DNA of 64,000 nt from Methanomassiliicoccaceae archaeon (lineage in GTDB: Archaea > Thermoplasmatota > Thermoplasmata > Methanomassiliicoccales > Methanomethylophilaceae). Both the position numbers and the translations under genes were made by a program. The stretch lies in NCBI GenBank assembly GCA_016281925.1, contig JAEEJP010000010.1:29050-93049 (forward strand), in the 5' to 3' direction. The notes below the pieces were generated by a model, which was not told where the DNA came from, searched no databases, and saw nothing but the letters and a program-made list of their open reading frames with translations. Positions 44,748 through 54,445 of the stretch are shown here, piece after piece; the stretch's first letter is position 1; every line of letters starts with the position of its first letter.

Positions 44748-45548
44748 TCATCCCGTGATGATCGTTCCGCGGCCTTCTGACATTATGCCGCTCTCATTCT
44801 TTCCGTTTACCATGCGGACTTCTGGGACCCCGGCTTCCAGCGCTTTGATGCAGGATTCCACCTTCGGGATCATCCCGCCCGAAATCGTCCCGTCCTCCAT
44901 GAGGGCGCGGGCCTCCGCGATGGTCAGCGAATCTATCTTGGAAGACGGATCGGAGACGTCCCTCAGTATGCCGGGGACATCGGTTATGGCTATCATCCCG
45001 GAGCATCCTATCCCCACGGCGATCCCTGCCGCCATGGTGTCCGCGTTGACGTTCAGCATGTTCCCGGCCGCGTCCTTCCCGATGGGATACACGACAGGCA
45101 CGATGCCCTGGCCTATCAGGTCGAACAGAGGCTGAGGATCCACATCGGCCACTTCGCCTACCAGGCCCAGATCGACTTCCCTCTCCTCTCCGCCTTCCGA
45201 TGCCTTGATAGGAGCTTTCTTCTCGCACAGGGTGCAGAAATAGCCCGGGATGCCGATCGCATCCGCGCCTGATTCCCTCAGGCATCCGACCATGTCCGCG
45301 TTGATTCTGCGGAGCACCGTCTCGGCGACCTCCAGGGCATCCCTGTCGGTTACTCTGACGCCGCACACCTTGACCGGATTCAGGCCCCTCCTCTCCATCT
45401 CCTCGGAGATCTCGGGTCCCCCTCCGTGGACAAGTATCAGCTTCTTGCCTTCCTTCATCATGGCCGCCATCTCCGCCGAAAGACGCATCATATCGCCTTT
45501 CCCGCGGATGGCGCTCCCTCCGAACTTCAGCAGGTACAGGTTGTCCAT
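44748..45548 (-). CDS. argB: Acetylglutamate kinase
   Basis: Amino-acid kinase family enzyme phosphorylating N-acetylglutamate. LLKFGGSAI at the N-terminus binds phosphate, LVHGGGPEISEEMERRGL is the substrate loop, NVNADTMAAGIAVGIG binds nucleotide, and GGMIPKVESCIKAL is the conserved C-terminal block. 266 residues. Nine bases downstream of argJ. Confidence 0.95.
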   Translation of the reverse strand: MDNLYLLKFGGSAIRGKGDMMRLSAEMAAMMKEGKKLILVHGGGPEISEEMERRGLNPVKVCGVRVTDRDALEVAETVLRRINADMVGCLRESGADAIGIPGYFCTLCEKKAPIKASEGGEEREVDLGLVGEVADVDPQPLFDLIGQGIVPVVYPIGKDAAGNMLNVNADTMAAGIAVGIGCSGMIAITDVPGILRDVSDPSSKIDSLTIAEARALMEDGTISGGMIPKVESCIKALEAGVPEVRMVNGKNESGIMSEGRGTIITG

Positions 45549-45557
45549 GCGAACATC

Positions 45558-46784
45558 TCACGTGGCATATTCCGCGTTGATGCGGACGTAATCGTAGGTG
45601 AGGTCGCAGCCCCAGCCTATGGCTTCCCCATCTCCGACGCCCAGATCGACCAGGATGGTGACTTCCTTGTTGTCCATGGCCATGCGGACTACCTCTACGG
45701 CGCGCTCGTCCTGGAACACCGGGGATCCGGCATCCAGGATGGGAACCTCCATGTCCCCGCCCTTGATGATCAGGCGCATCTCCTCCAGGTTGAATTTTGC
45801 CCCGCTGTTCCCTACGGCCATCATTATGCGCCCGTAATTGGGGTCCGAACCGAATATGGCCGATTTGACCAGAGGCGAATCGATGATCGTCTTGACGACT
45901 TTGCGGGCCTCTTCCTTCGATTCCGCTCCGGTGACCTGGACCTCTATGAGCTTGGTGGCTCCCTCCCCGTCCATGGCTATGGTACGGGCGATCTTGGTCA
46001 TCACGGTGCGGAGGGCATCCTCGAATTCTGGGTCCTCGTCGGCGCATCTTCCGTTGGACATTCCGTTGGCCAGGAGTATGCAGGTGTCGTTGGTGGACTG
46101 GTCGCCGTCGACGGAGACCATGTTCATGCTGTCGTCGAGAATGGACTGCCACTTCTCGCGGAAAGCCGGGGACAGATTGGCGTCGGTAGTGACCAGGGAC
46201 AGCGTTGTCCCGTGCAGGACTTTCATGTGTGGCGAGATCATCCCGCTCCCCTTGGATATGGCTCCGATGTAGACCAGGGTCCCGTCGCTCAGGCGCACGC
46301 GGGCCGCGCATTCCTTTTTGATGGTGTCTGTGGTCATTATCGCCTCGGCGATCAGGCCGTCTGCCTCTCTGCCGGAGCTCAGCTCTTTGGCGGCGCGGGA
46401 GATTCCGTAGCGGATCTTGTGCATGTCCATGAAGCGCCCTATGAGCCCGGTGGACATGACCCCGACCTGGATCGGATCCAGACCCAGCTCCGTCGCCACC
46501 GACTGCTTCATGGATATGGCATCCTCTATCCCGCGGCGGCCGGTGAGAGCATTGGCGTTGCCGCTGTTCACCACGACCGCGGAAAGCGTCGGGGAGTTCT
46601 CTTTCATCATGACCTGCACCGGGGCTGCCTTCACGTTGTTGCTAGTGTATCCCACAAACGCGGCCGCCGGAACCTCGGAATACAGCAGTCCGAGGTCGAG
46701 AGAGCGATATTTCACTCCGCTGTGCACTCCTGCGGCTTTGAAACCCTGCGGGGTAGTCACGCCGCCGTCTATTATCTCCGTCAT
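45558..46784 (-). CDS. argJ: Bifunctional ornithine acetyltransferase / N-acetylglutamate synthase
   Basis: Recycles the acetyl group from acetylornithine to glutamate. GVTTPQGFKAAGVHSGVK at the N-terminus, SGNANALTG near 75, and the self-cleavage site EGATKLIEV, where cleavage before Thr makes alpha and beta chains and frees the nucleophilic Thr. GRIMMAVGNSGA and YVRINAEYAT complete the family pattern. ATG at 46784 with GGGGGT in front is better than TTG at 46790. Overlaps or abuts the argC stop. Presence of argJ implies the cyclic arginine pathway. Confidence 0.95.
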   Translation of the reverse strand: MTEIIDGGVTTPQGFKAAGVHSGVKYRSLDLGLLYSEVPAAAFVGYTSNNVKAAPVQVMMKENSPTLSAVVVNSGNANALTGRRGIEDAISMKQSVATELGLDPIQVGVMSTGLIGRFMDMHKIRYGISRAAKELSSGREADGLIAEAIMTTDTIKKECAARVRLSDGTLVYIGAISKGSGMISPHMKVLHGTTLSLVTTDANLSPAFREKWQSILDDSMNMVSVDGDQSTNDTCILLANGMSNGRCADEDPEFEDALRTVMTKIARTIAMDGEGATKLIEVQVTGAESKEEARKVVKTIIDSPLVKSAIFGSDPNYGRIMMAVGNSGAKFNLEEMRLIIKGGDMEVPILDAGSPVFQDERAVEVVRMAMDNKEVTILVDLGVGDGEAIGWGCDLTYDYVRINAEYAT

Positions 46785-46786
46785 CT

Positions 46787-47803
46787 TCAAACCCCCAATC
46801 CCGGGAAATCCAGCCCGGCTTTCTCATCGAGCCCGAGCATCAGGTTCATGCATTGGACCGCCTGCCCGGATGCCCCTTTGACTAAATTGTCCACAACTCC
46901 GAAAGCGACGGCCTTGCTTCCCAGAACGCGGGATGACACCTGCGCATGGTTCGAAGCGACGACCGCGCGTATGGACGGGTCCGGGACGTAGTGGACGAAC
47001 GTCTCGTTCCCGTACTGCTTCTCATAGATCGAATCGATCTCTTCCTGGGAGACATCCTTCTCCAGGCCGAAATAGCATGACGAGATTATGCCGCGGACTA
47101 TGGGGACCAGATTGGGGACGAAAGTCACCTTTGAATGGGATCCCGCGAAGCGGTCCACGGCCATCTCTATCTCCGGCGTATGGCGGTGCTTGCCGATGCT
47201 GTACGGTATCACGGATTCGCCGCACGTCGAGTGGTGGGTGCGCTCGGTGGGCACCATCCCGGCCCCGGAAGTGCCGGATTTGGCGTCGACGATCACGTCG
47301 TCCCCTGCAAGCCCCGATTTGAGGATTGGACCGCAGGCCAGAATGATGGATGTCGCATAGCAGCCCGGGTTGGCGACCAAGTCCGCGCCTTTTATCTCGC
47401 CGCGGAAGAACTCCGGCAATCCGTAGACGGCTTTTTGGAGGTTCTCCACGTCGGTATGCTCATGGCCGTACCATTTCTGGTATGTAGCCACGTCATGCAG
47501 GCGGTAATCCCCGGAGAGATCTATGGCCTTGATCCCGCGTTCCAGCAGAGCCGGGACCTCCTTCATTGCCACGCCGTGGGGCGTAGCGACGAACACGAGA
47601 TCGAGGTCGGGAGCCTCGGATATGTTCGATATGAACTCCAGATCCACGTATCCCTTGAGATACGAATGTGACTCCTGAACTTTCTTCCCCGCATTCTGGC
47701 GGGACGTCATCGCGGCTATCTCGACGTCCGGATGGACGGAAAGGATGCGGGCGAGCTCTCCGCCTGCGTATCCGGTTCCCCCTATGATACCTACTTTTGT
47801 CAT
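46787..47803 (-). CDS. argC: N-acetyl-gamma-glutamyl-phosphate reductase
   Basis: NADPH-dependent reductase of the arginine pathway. Rossmann motif GIIGGTGYAGGELARIL, catalytic Cys in VANPGCYATS near residue 147, and the catalytic His region HRHTPEIEM. 338 residues. First gene of argC-argJ-argB-argD. No clear operator was seen in the 250 bp upstream. Confidence 0.95.
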   Translation of the reverse strand: MTKVGIIGGTGYAGGELARILSVHPDVEIAAMTSRQNAGKKVQESHSYLKGYVDLEFISNISEAPDLDLVFVATPHGVAMKEVPALLERGIKAIDLSGDYRLHDVATYQKWYGHEHTDVENLQKAVYGLPEFFRGEIKGADLVANPGCYATSIILACGPILKSGLAGDDVIVDAKSGTSGAGMVPTERTHHSTCGESVIPYSIGKHRHTPEIEMAVDRFAGSHSKVTFVPNLVPIVRGIISSCYFGLEKDVSQEEIDSIYEKQYGNETFVHYVPDPSIRAVVASNHAQVSSRVLGSKAVAFGVVDNLVKGASGQAVQCMNLMLGLDEKAGLDFPGLGV

Positions 47804-48053
47804 GTCGAAACGTCCGGGTTATAATGGGTCAGAGCGACTGCCGTTAAGCCTATAAAACTATTGTTTCAAGGAAGACATTAATTGTCCAATCTGTTGGCGC
47901 GGTGACGCTCTGACACTTTGCATACCCCATTGTGGACATGGGAACACAGCCCGGCGATCATCCTGATGAATCACGATCCGCGCCGGATACCCGGCAGGCA
48001 ACTCAGGAAATATGCGGAACGGCATAGGCCGCACATCGAGGGGGCGGTAGGCA

Positions 48054-49394
48054 ATGGAATCATCAGGCAAGTTCGTCGTCATTGCCGTCTGCATCGCATC
48101 TTTCCTCTCCAGCTGCTGGGTCATGGCAGTTTATGTCGCCCCGCTGGGCGGATGGATGACCGCGGTGCCTGCGGCGGCAGGGCAGATCATAGCCCTGTAC
48201 ATATTGAAAATCCTTCTGGATACCATAAAATTCGATGCCTTCCGCCTCACGTTCGCGGCATTCGATCGCCGCGCATATCTGTTTCTCACCTTAGGGATCG
48301 TCCAGATTTTCATAGAAACCGTCTCCAGCTTCGCGAAAAAGATGGAGGAATGGCAGTTCTACGGAGCCGCGATCGAGCTTCTGCTTCTGCTGCCGTTTCT
48401 CCTGTCGATGGCCGGCCTCGCTCTGATCATGGCCTTCTCCGTAGCATATCTGCTTGCCGCGATGCTGATTTACCTGATGCTGCTGGCTCTTGCCTATCTG
48501 GCAGACACTGCCAGGTATGAGATACGCACCGGGCGCTGCGTATGCCCGAATTGCCTCGCCATATTCAGGCGCCCCATCTATCTGTGCTACTGCGGCCAGG
48601 AATACCCCTCCGGCTCCACCGCCAGCCTGCGCCCTTCCATCCACGGACTGAAGAGGATGAATTGCGGGCATTGCATCTATTCTGTTCCGGTGGACAGAAA
48701 CAGACGCTTCTTGGATGCGATCTGTCCCGAATGCCGCTCCGCGATATCTACCTAGGAAGGGCGCCCCTCCTTAATCACTCTGGCCGGGGCTTCAGGCTCC
48801 GGAAAGACTGCCTTCGCCTTCTCTGCCATGGAAGCCCTGGAAAACAGCGGGAAGACGTGCTACCCTTACGGAAACGCATACAGCCCCGGCACGCCCGAAG
48901 AAAACAGCCGCCCTTATGTCATCAGCGCCGAAATCCGCAGATACGAATTCCATTACCTGGTCATTTTCGACGTGAACGGATCGTATTTCACCGGCAGGGC
49001 CGGCATAGACCGGCAGCCCCAGTACGGCCGGGAGGACGTTATCATCATCACTGTGAACCCTTGCGCGCCGGACGCCGCCATGAAAGATGAGATGGCGATG
49101 AACGGGTTCTGGCAGAAATACCACGCCGTGACGCAGACATCCCTGTCCGAAGACATACGCGTGCCGCTCCATCTGGTGGTAACCCACGGGGACATATTAG
49201 GAAACCGCCCGGACATCAGAGGATATCTCATATCGGAAGGATACGGCCGGATGATATCCTCTCTGGAAAGCAATTTCCGCAGCGTGACCTATCATATGTG
49301 CGACGCCAGAGACCATAGGGAAGCGGCGGCCGTGCTCTCCGAAGCTCTGCGCAGGAAAGACAGAAGCCTAGCGCTCGCGTTCCGGAAAGTCTGA
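48054..49394 (+). CDS. Membrane-anchored zinc-ribbon GTPase, copy 1, with in-frame amber codon
   Basis: 447 codons read through TAG at 48753-48755 (codon 234). Four hydrophobic segments (residues 8-165), then a cysteine-rich zinc region (CVCPNC, CYCGQ, CGHC, CPEC), the amber, then a P-loop GASGSGKTA and a GTPase-like domain (LVIFDVNGSYF, PLHLVVTHGD). The paralogue at 49528 has AAA (Lys) where this gene has TAG: NAKEARP against ST-amber-EGRP. The G4-like motif is THGD here but THKD in the paralogue, so guanine specificity may be weakened. If the TAG stops translation, a membrane zinc protein without GTPase domain results. First gene of the Hsp70/GTPase island; GGGGGCGG precedes the ATG. Confidence 0.76.
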
Positions 49395-49527
49395 GGGCCG
49401 CGGACAAACAGGGCCTCCGTCTCTGATATATTATAACTGATGAAGGCATTACGGAAAACGAGGTTTGTTGCTCCATAAACATATAAAGCAGCATACCGCC
49501 GACAAATGCCGTATCGGAGCTGGTCGA

Positions 49528-50862
49528 TTGGAATCGCTCAACAAAAGTGTGATAATACTGGGGCATCTGCTGTCGCTGATCATCAGCGAATTCCTGCTGT
49601 ATTACTGGGGCATCGCCGATAATGACGACGTCTTCATCACCGTCCCGGTGGGCATCAGCATGATCGGCCTCGCGATCGTCATCGGCATGTCGATGTACCA
49701 CATAGATTACAGCGAATTCCACAACACGTTCGCCGTGTTCGACTATCATACGCTGGTCAGCATAATCAAGAAGAGTGCCGAAGGATTCGCGTCGCTGATC
49801 GGCATAGCGGTCGCCTTCGGGATCTACGGGATCATCATCATGCTGTTCCCCCTAATATTGGCCCTCATCGGATTCGCCATCGCCATGGTTGTTTACGTGA
49901 TCTATTACGTCGCGGTCATGCTGATCTTTCTCGCCGTGCTTGCCATCAGCAGGATAAGGGAGAGAGCCGGTTACGCCAAGGACACCCGCCGCTGCGTATG
50001 CCCGGCATGCGGCGCGATATTCGAACGTCCGATCTATGTATGCAGCTGCGGCCAGCGCTATCCGACGGCAAGCGGCCTGGATCTCCGCCCTTCTATCCAT
50101 GGGCTTTACCACACCCATTGCGAAGGATGCGACATGAAGCTGCCTGTGACGGACCGCCAAAAAGACAGGCGCATCCTCGATGCCCTGTGCCCCGAATGCA
50201 ACGGCACGATCAACGCCAAAGAGGCACGCCCTTACCTGCTGACCTTTGCCGGGCCTTCCGGATCGGGGAAGACTTCGCTCGCCTTCTCGGCGATGGATGC
50301 GATAGCGAAAAACAGCGGCCACGCTTATCCGTACGGCTCCTCCTACAGCATGGCCACCCCGAACAGGTACAGCCCGCCTTACGTCATAAGCATGGACGTA
50401 TCCAGAAGGACGGACCGCCATCTCGTGATGTTCGACATCAGCGGGACCTACTTCAACAGCGACGTGGACGACATGGGCCAGCAGCCCCAGTACGGCCAGG
50501 AGGACGCCATATTCATTGCGGTGGACGCCAGCGCTCCGGACGCCGCCGTCAGAGCCGAGCTTGCGGTCAACGAATTCTGGCAGAAATACCATTACGTCTC
50601 CCAGACCTCGCTGTCCGATTCGATACGCGTGCCCCTCCATCTGGTGGTCACCCACAAGGACGCCATCGGGGATCCGGGCGACGTCAGAGGATATCTGATC
50701 TCCAGCGGCTTCAGCCAGCTGATATCCCTGCTGGAGAACAGCTTCTCCTCCGTCTCCTACCATATCTGCGACGCCAGGGACGCGAAGCAGGTCGCGAAAG
50801 TGTTCTTCGACGCGTTCACCAGGCTGGACTCTGACGTGGCGAACGTCTTCCATAAGGCATGA
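49528..50862 (+). CDS. Membrane-anchored zinc-ribbon GTPase, copy 2
   Basis: About 444 residues: four transmembrane segments (10-140), zinc region with CVCPAC, CSCGQ, HCEGC and CPEC (150-230), P-loop GPSGSGKTS (about 241), a G3/Walker-B-like MFDISG and the G4-like LVVTHKD. This fits the TRAFAC-type GTPases named double-GTPase in bacterial conflict systems, with the zinc and membrane parts as sensor or anchor; family placement is from memory. Start is TTG at 49528 (LESLNKSV, aligned with MESSGKFV of copy 1), with GGAG upstream; a TTG at 49465 would add residues unlike copy 1. Role inferred: membrane NTPase switch of the island. Confidence 0.78.
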   Translation: MESLNKSVIILGHLLSLIISEFLLYYWGIADNDDVFITVPVGISMIGLAIVIGMSMYHIDYSEFHNTFAVFDYHTLVSIIKKSAEGFASLIGIAVAFGIYGIIIMLFPLILALIGFAIAMVVYVIYYVAVMLIFLAVLAISRIRERAGYAKDTRRCVCPACGAIFERPIYVCSCGQRYPTASGLDLRPSIHGLYHTHCEGCDMKLPVTDRQKDRRILDALCPECNGTINAKEARPYLLTFAGPSGSGKTSLAFSAMDAIAKNSGHAYPYGSSYSMATPNRYSPPYVISMDVSRRTDRHLVMFDISGTYFNSDVDDMGQQPQYGQEDAIFIAVDASAPDAAVRAELAVNEFWQKYHYVSQTSLSDSIRVPLHLVVTHKDAIGDPGDVRGYLISSGFSQLISLLENSFSSVSYHICDARDAKQVAKVFFDAFTRLDSDVANVFHKA

Positions 50863-50931
50863 GGCAGGCTGCGCGCGGGCAGAGATGCATAAGGATTTGA
50901 CTTCAAAACGCATTATGAACGACAGGATGCC

Positions 50932-52026
50932 GTGGTCCAATTGATCTGCTTTCATTGTTTCCAGGAGATTGACAAAGAGCTGTACATCTGCAACAACATG
51001 AGATGCGCCAGCTGCAACAGCGAGGTTGTCCCCAACATCAGCGGGGGCAAAAGGGTATGCCCCACATGCGGGAAGAAAGTGGGATTCCGCATATGCCCCA
51101 ACTGCAAATGCCAGATCCCCTTCGACCAGGAGAACCAGAAGAACATATTCTATGCGATAGCCGGGGTCAGAGGATGCGGGAAAACCCACTACATGACCGT
51201 CCTGATCGACAGGATGAAGGAGCTGTCCAACGAGTTCGAATGGAACATACAGGGGATAGGCGACACGGAAGAGATCTACAGGAACAACTACTACAATCCC
51301 CTGTTCAAGAACCACACCACCCTGGAAGGGACGGATCCCCTGAGCATCAGAAAAGATTACGACGTCCTCTCCTACAGGCTGAAGCTGAAGAGCGGCAAGA
51401 CGATCTATCTCCATTTCATAGACACGGCCGGGGAGGATGTGCGCGACATCAGAGGGACCTCCGCCATAGGGAACTATCTGTCCTACGCCCAGGGCCTGAT
51501 ATACATCATCGACCCGACTATATGCAACGGCGTCTCCGATATCGTGGGGAGCGGCCACGGGGCGGACACCGACGCCGATTACATCTCCACTTTCAACAGC
51601 ATCTGCCAGACCATCCGCAGCTTCAACAGGATCGGCGACAGGAAGAAGATCCCCATACCTCTGGCGATAGTCATGGCCAAAGTGGACGTCCTTCTCCGCG
51701 AGCCCAGGAACCAGGAGGAGATGAGCGCCCTGCTGGGGCCGGAATCCGCCATCAACAAGCCCAGGGTCAAAGGGAAATTCGACGAGGAGAACAGCTACGC
51801 CATCGACCAGGAGATACGCGGGTACGTCGGGAAATATTCGAGCGGCCAGCTGAACAGGGCGGCGGAACTGGAATTCAGGACTTCCCGCTTCTTCGGGGTG
51901 TCGGCCCTGGGGAAGGACCCGGAAGGGAAGAAGATCGACGAGATCAAGCCGATAAGGGTGGAAGACCCCATCCTGTGGCTGATCTACGGGAAGAGCACAA
52001 AGCCCGACCTGTTCCATCTCTGGTGA
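50932..52026 (+). CDS. Double-GTPase-2-like zinc-ribbon GTPase
   Basis: 364 residues. Two N-terminal zinc ribbons (ICFHC...CASC, CPTCGKK...CPNCKC) are followed by a TRAFAC GTPase domain: P-loop AGVRGCGKTH (near 80), G3 FIDTAGED (near 163), and G4-like MAKVD (near 245). This domain order matches the DO-GTPase2 group found beside GAP1-N proteins in NTP-dependent conflict systems (recalled, not searched). Start is GTG at 50932. It is four bases before the GAP1-N2-like gene, so the pair is probably coupled. Cytoplasmic; no membrane segment. Confidence 0.8.
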   Translation: MVQLICFHCFQEIDKELYICNNMRCASCNSEVVPNISGGKRVCPTCGKKVGFRICPNCKCQIPFDQENQKNIFYAIAGVRGCGKTHYMTVLIDRMKELSNEFEWNIQGIGDTEEIYRNNYYNPLFKNHTTLEGTDPLSIRKDYDVLSYRLKLKSGKTIYLHFIDTAGEDVRDIRGTSAIGNYLSYAQGLIYIIDPTICNGVSDIVGSGHGADTDADYISTFNSICQTIRSFNRIGDRKKIPIPLAIVMAKVDVLLREPRNQEEMSALLGPESAINKPRVKGKFDEENSYAIDQEIRGYVGKYSSGQLNRAAELEFRTSRFFGVSALGKDPEGKKIDEIKPIRVEDPILWLIYGKSTKPDLFHLW

Positions 52027-52030
52027 TGGC

Positions 52031-54433
52031 ATGCCCGAGCAGATCATTTACACGATAAACCGCGCGGTTCCGGGGCATCTCCAGTCGGGATACGGGATAT
52101 ACTCCGAATCCGACGGCATCTCCGAGGGCGACCGCGCCGATGTCCTCGCCAGGTTCTCGTCGTTCAAGCCGCCGATGCCCATCAGCGGCCCGGACGATCC
52201 CAACCTTGAGCTCATACCCAAGGCCCTGGCCTTCGGCACCCTCAGATCGGGGAAGATGTGCATCGCTCAGAAGACCTTCACGGGATACATCTACGGCATG
52301 CCCAGCAGGTACAACAACTACGTGTCGCACTCGTTCATATGCGACAGTCTGGAAGGATATCCCATAGAGTATCTGCAGTCCCCCTCCTTCTGCGGAGGGA
52401 TCGACTTCGACGGCATGGACGTGACGTCCGCACCGCCCAGGCTGGGGCGCTCCCCGCCGGAGCTGGAGGAAGGGCGCGCCATCAGCCTAGAGACCGCCAA
52501 AGAATTCGCGGAATCCAAGGACGGCAGGTTCCTCAGGCTTCTCACATACAGAATCCTGGACGCGTGCGACAGGAAGGACAGAGTGCTCCTCTGCGCGGAT
52601 TGGAAGGAGATCCCGCTCTGGATAGCCGCGGCCACCATGCTTTTCCCGAAGAGCATAGCGGACAGGATAACATTCGTCACCTACATACACCCTGACAACG
52701 CCTCCGCATGCGAGGAAACCGTGATGGGCCTCTATGACAGGCGCAGAGGCCAGATCCGCGAAGGCATCATGACCGCCGAAGACGAAAGCTGCGATCCTTC
52801 CGAAACCTTCGACGGCCCGTTCAACGATTACATCGGCGGGGCTTACGGAGGGCTGAGGGAGGGATTCTTCGGATTCCTGGGGAAAGCGAAAGCGGAGACC
52901 CCCGGAAAGGAGATCATAGACCTGTACGACCTCTACTGCATAGCCGAGAAAGGCATGAAGCTGTCCGGGGACAGCCTAGACCGCGCCTGGGAAGCCCTGA
53001 AGAAATACGGCGCCAACCTTCCGGCCGGATGCGCGGCGGCGGCCGTCGAATGCAGGATCGGAGTGCTGGACGACGCTGACGTCGACTACATCCAGAACGA
53101 TCTCTGCAGCTCGCTGGACGACGCGGAATGCGTGAGAAAGATCAGGATAGCGGTGGCGAAAAGCCGTCTCCAAGGCATGGACAGCCTCGGATCAGCAGAA
53201 ACAATGGAATTCTACAGGAAGAACAAGGGATCGATAGCCGACATGGCGGCATACGGGCTCGGAAGCCATTTCGCTTCGGCCCCCGGCGCCTATCTGGCCG
53301 CCAGATACTGGTCCGACAGCCGCGCCGCGGACGCCTACGAAGCGGCCTCGGAAGCCCTCGGACAGGCGGGCCAGGACGCGGCGGAATTCATCCTCGCCGA
53401 CCGCCCCCTTGCGGAAGCCGTGCTGGGGCAGGGCAGCCCTGCCGGGACGGACCTGAAGCATTCGATCCTCGCCGGGATCCTGTCTTCCAGGACCGGCCTG
53501 GCGGAGGCAGGGCGGCTGGCTGAGACGGTCGGCTACGACCCGGATATGCTGGAGGCTCTGGACGGCGCCATGGCGGAAGGCCCGTACGCCGGAGCATATC
53601 TGAGGGAAAGATGCGGGAGCCTCCTGAAAGAGGGGAAGACCGGGGAAGCCGAGGCAATGTATTCCGCACATTGCGGATCCGCCGGCGCGGACGATCTGAT
53701 GGCGGCATTGGATTTCCTGGGAGCTGACGGGAGACCGATGGAAAAAGCCTGCCTGCCCGCCATAGCGAAGAGATTCGAGAGCATGCCCGCGGACTTCCAA
53801 TCCGATAAAAGGCTTCAGATAGCCCAGAGGCTGACGGATATGGGGGCGGCGCCCGCCGGCAAATGCCCCCGCACCGCCCTCTACCTCGCCGCGAACAGCC
53901 TGCGCCGCGGATCCCCTGCGGAACTGAACGGATACGACGGTCTGAGCCCGGATGAGAAGAGGACATTCTGCCGCAGGGTGTTCCTCGGAGGCTTCAGAAT
54001 AGACGAGGAATGGTTCGAATCCAGGCTCGCCCCGTTCGCCGGCCATGAGAGCGCCGAGCTGTACGAGACCGCGGCCAGTGTCATCCTGCCTACCGTCCGC
54101 GACTCAGCCGACGTCCTTGCGGCATACATAGTGGCGGTGAGGAAAGCCGGGATCGCCGTCTCCGACCTCACATTCAAAAACATGACCTGGCGCGGAAAAC
54201 CGTCGAAGCTCGAGAGAAGCGTCGATAAGGCCGGGGGGAACGAAGGGGACCTGGAGACGTATTACGAACACTCCGAAAGGCCGCCGGAAGATAAGAAAGG
54301 CGGATTCTTCGGCGGAAACGGCGGGAAAGACACCGGGCCGCGGGAGCCCGATGACAGAAAAGCCGACGGCAGAAATGGCGGAGAAGGGAGCGGAAGCCTG
54401 TTCAAGGGCCTGAAAGGCCTCTTCAAAAAATGA
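52031..54433 (+). CDS. GAP1-N2-like GTPase-associated protein
   Basis: 800 residues. The N-terminal ~200 residues (INRAVPGHLQSGYGIYSESDGI... YNNYVSHSFICDS) resemble the GAP1-N2 domain of GTPase-associated protein 1, and the middle and C-terminal regions are alpha-helical with Ala/Glu-rich repeats. The last ~60 residues are low-complexity and charged, ending in FKGLKGLFKK. Partners of this type accompany a double-GTPase in bacterial systems and may regulate or be switched by it. Assignment rests on N-terminal similarity and context. Between the GTPase (4 bp) and the Hsp70-vWA gene (12 bp). Confidence 0.7.
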   Translation: MPEQIIYTINRAVPGHLQSGYGIYSESDGISEGDRADVLARFSSFKPPMPISGPDDPNLELIPKALAFGTLRSGKMCIAQKTFTGYIYGMPSRYNNYVSHSFICDSLEGYPIEYLQSPSFCGGIDFDGMDVTSAPPRLGRSPPELEEGRAISLETAKEFAESKDGRFLRLLTYRILDACDRKDRVLLCADWKEIPLWIAAATMLFPKSIADRITFVTYIHPDNASACEETVMGLYDRRRGQIREGIMTAEDESCDPSETFDGPFNDYIGGAYGGLREGFFGFLGKAKAETPGKEIIDLYDLYCIAEKGMKLSGDSLDRAWEALKKYGANLPAGCAAAAVECRIGVLDDADVDYIQNDLCSSLDDAECVRKIRIAVAKSRLQGMDSLGSAETMEFYRKNKGSIADMAAYGLGSHFASAPGAYLAARYWSDSRAADAYEAASEALGQAGQDAAEFILADRPLAEAVLGQGSPAGTDLKHSILAGILSSRTGLAEAGRLAETVGYDPDMLEALDGAMAEGPYAGAYLRERCGSLLKEGKTGEAEAMYSAHCGSAGADDLMAALDFLGADGRPMEKACLPAIAKRFESMPADFQSDKRLQIAQRLTDMGAAPAGKCPRTALYLAANSLRRGSPAELNGYDGLSPDEKRTFCRRVFLGGFRIDEEWFESRLAPFAGHESAELYETAASVILPTVRDSADVLAAYIVAVRKAGIAVSDLTFKNMTWRGKPSKLERSVDKAGGNEGDLETYYEHSERPPEDKKGGFFGGNGGKDTGPREPDDRKADGRNGGEGSGSLFKGLKGLFKK

Positions 54434-54445
54434 CGGTGAACGGAT

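Noticed and set aside
47918-48520. 200-codon plus-strand ORF overlapping the first GTPase gene.
   Set aside because: It is a shadow of the GTPase frame, Arg/His-rich with no family resemblance.
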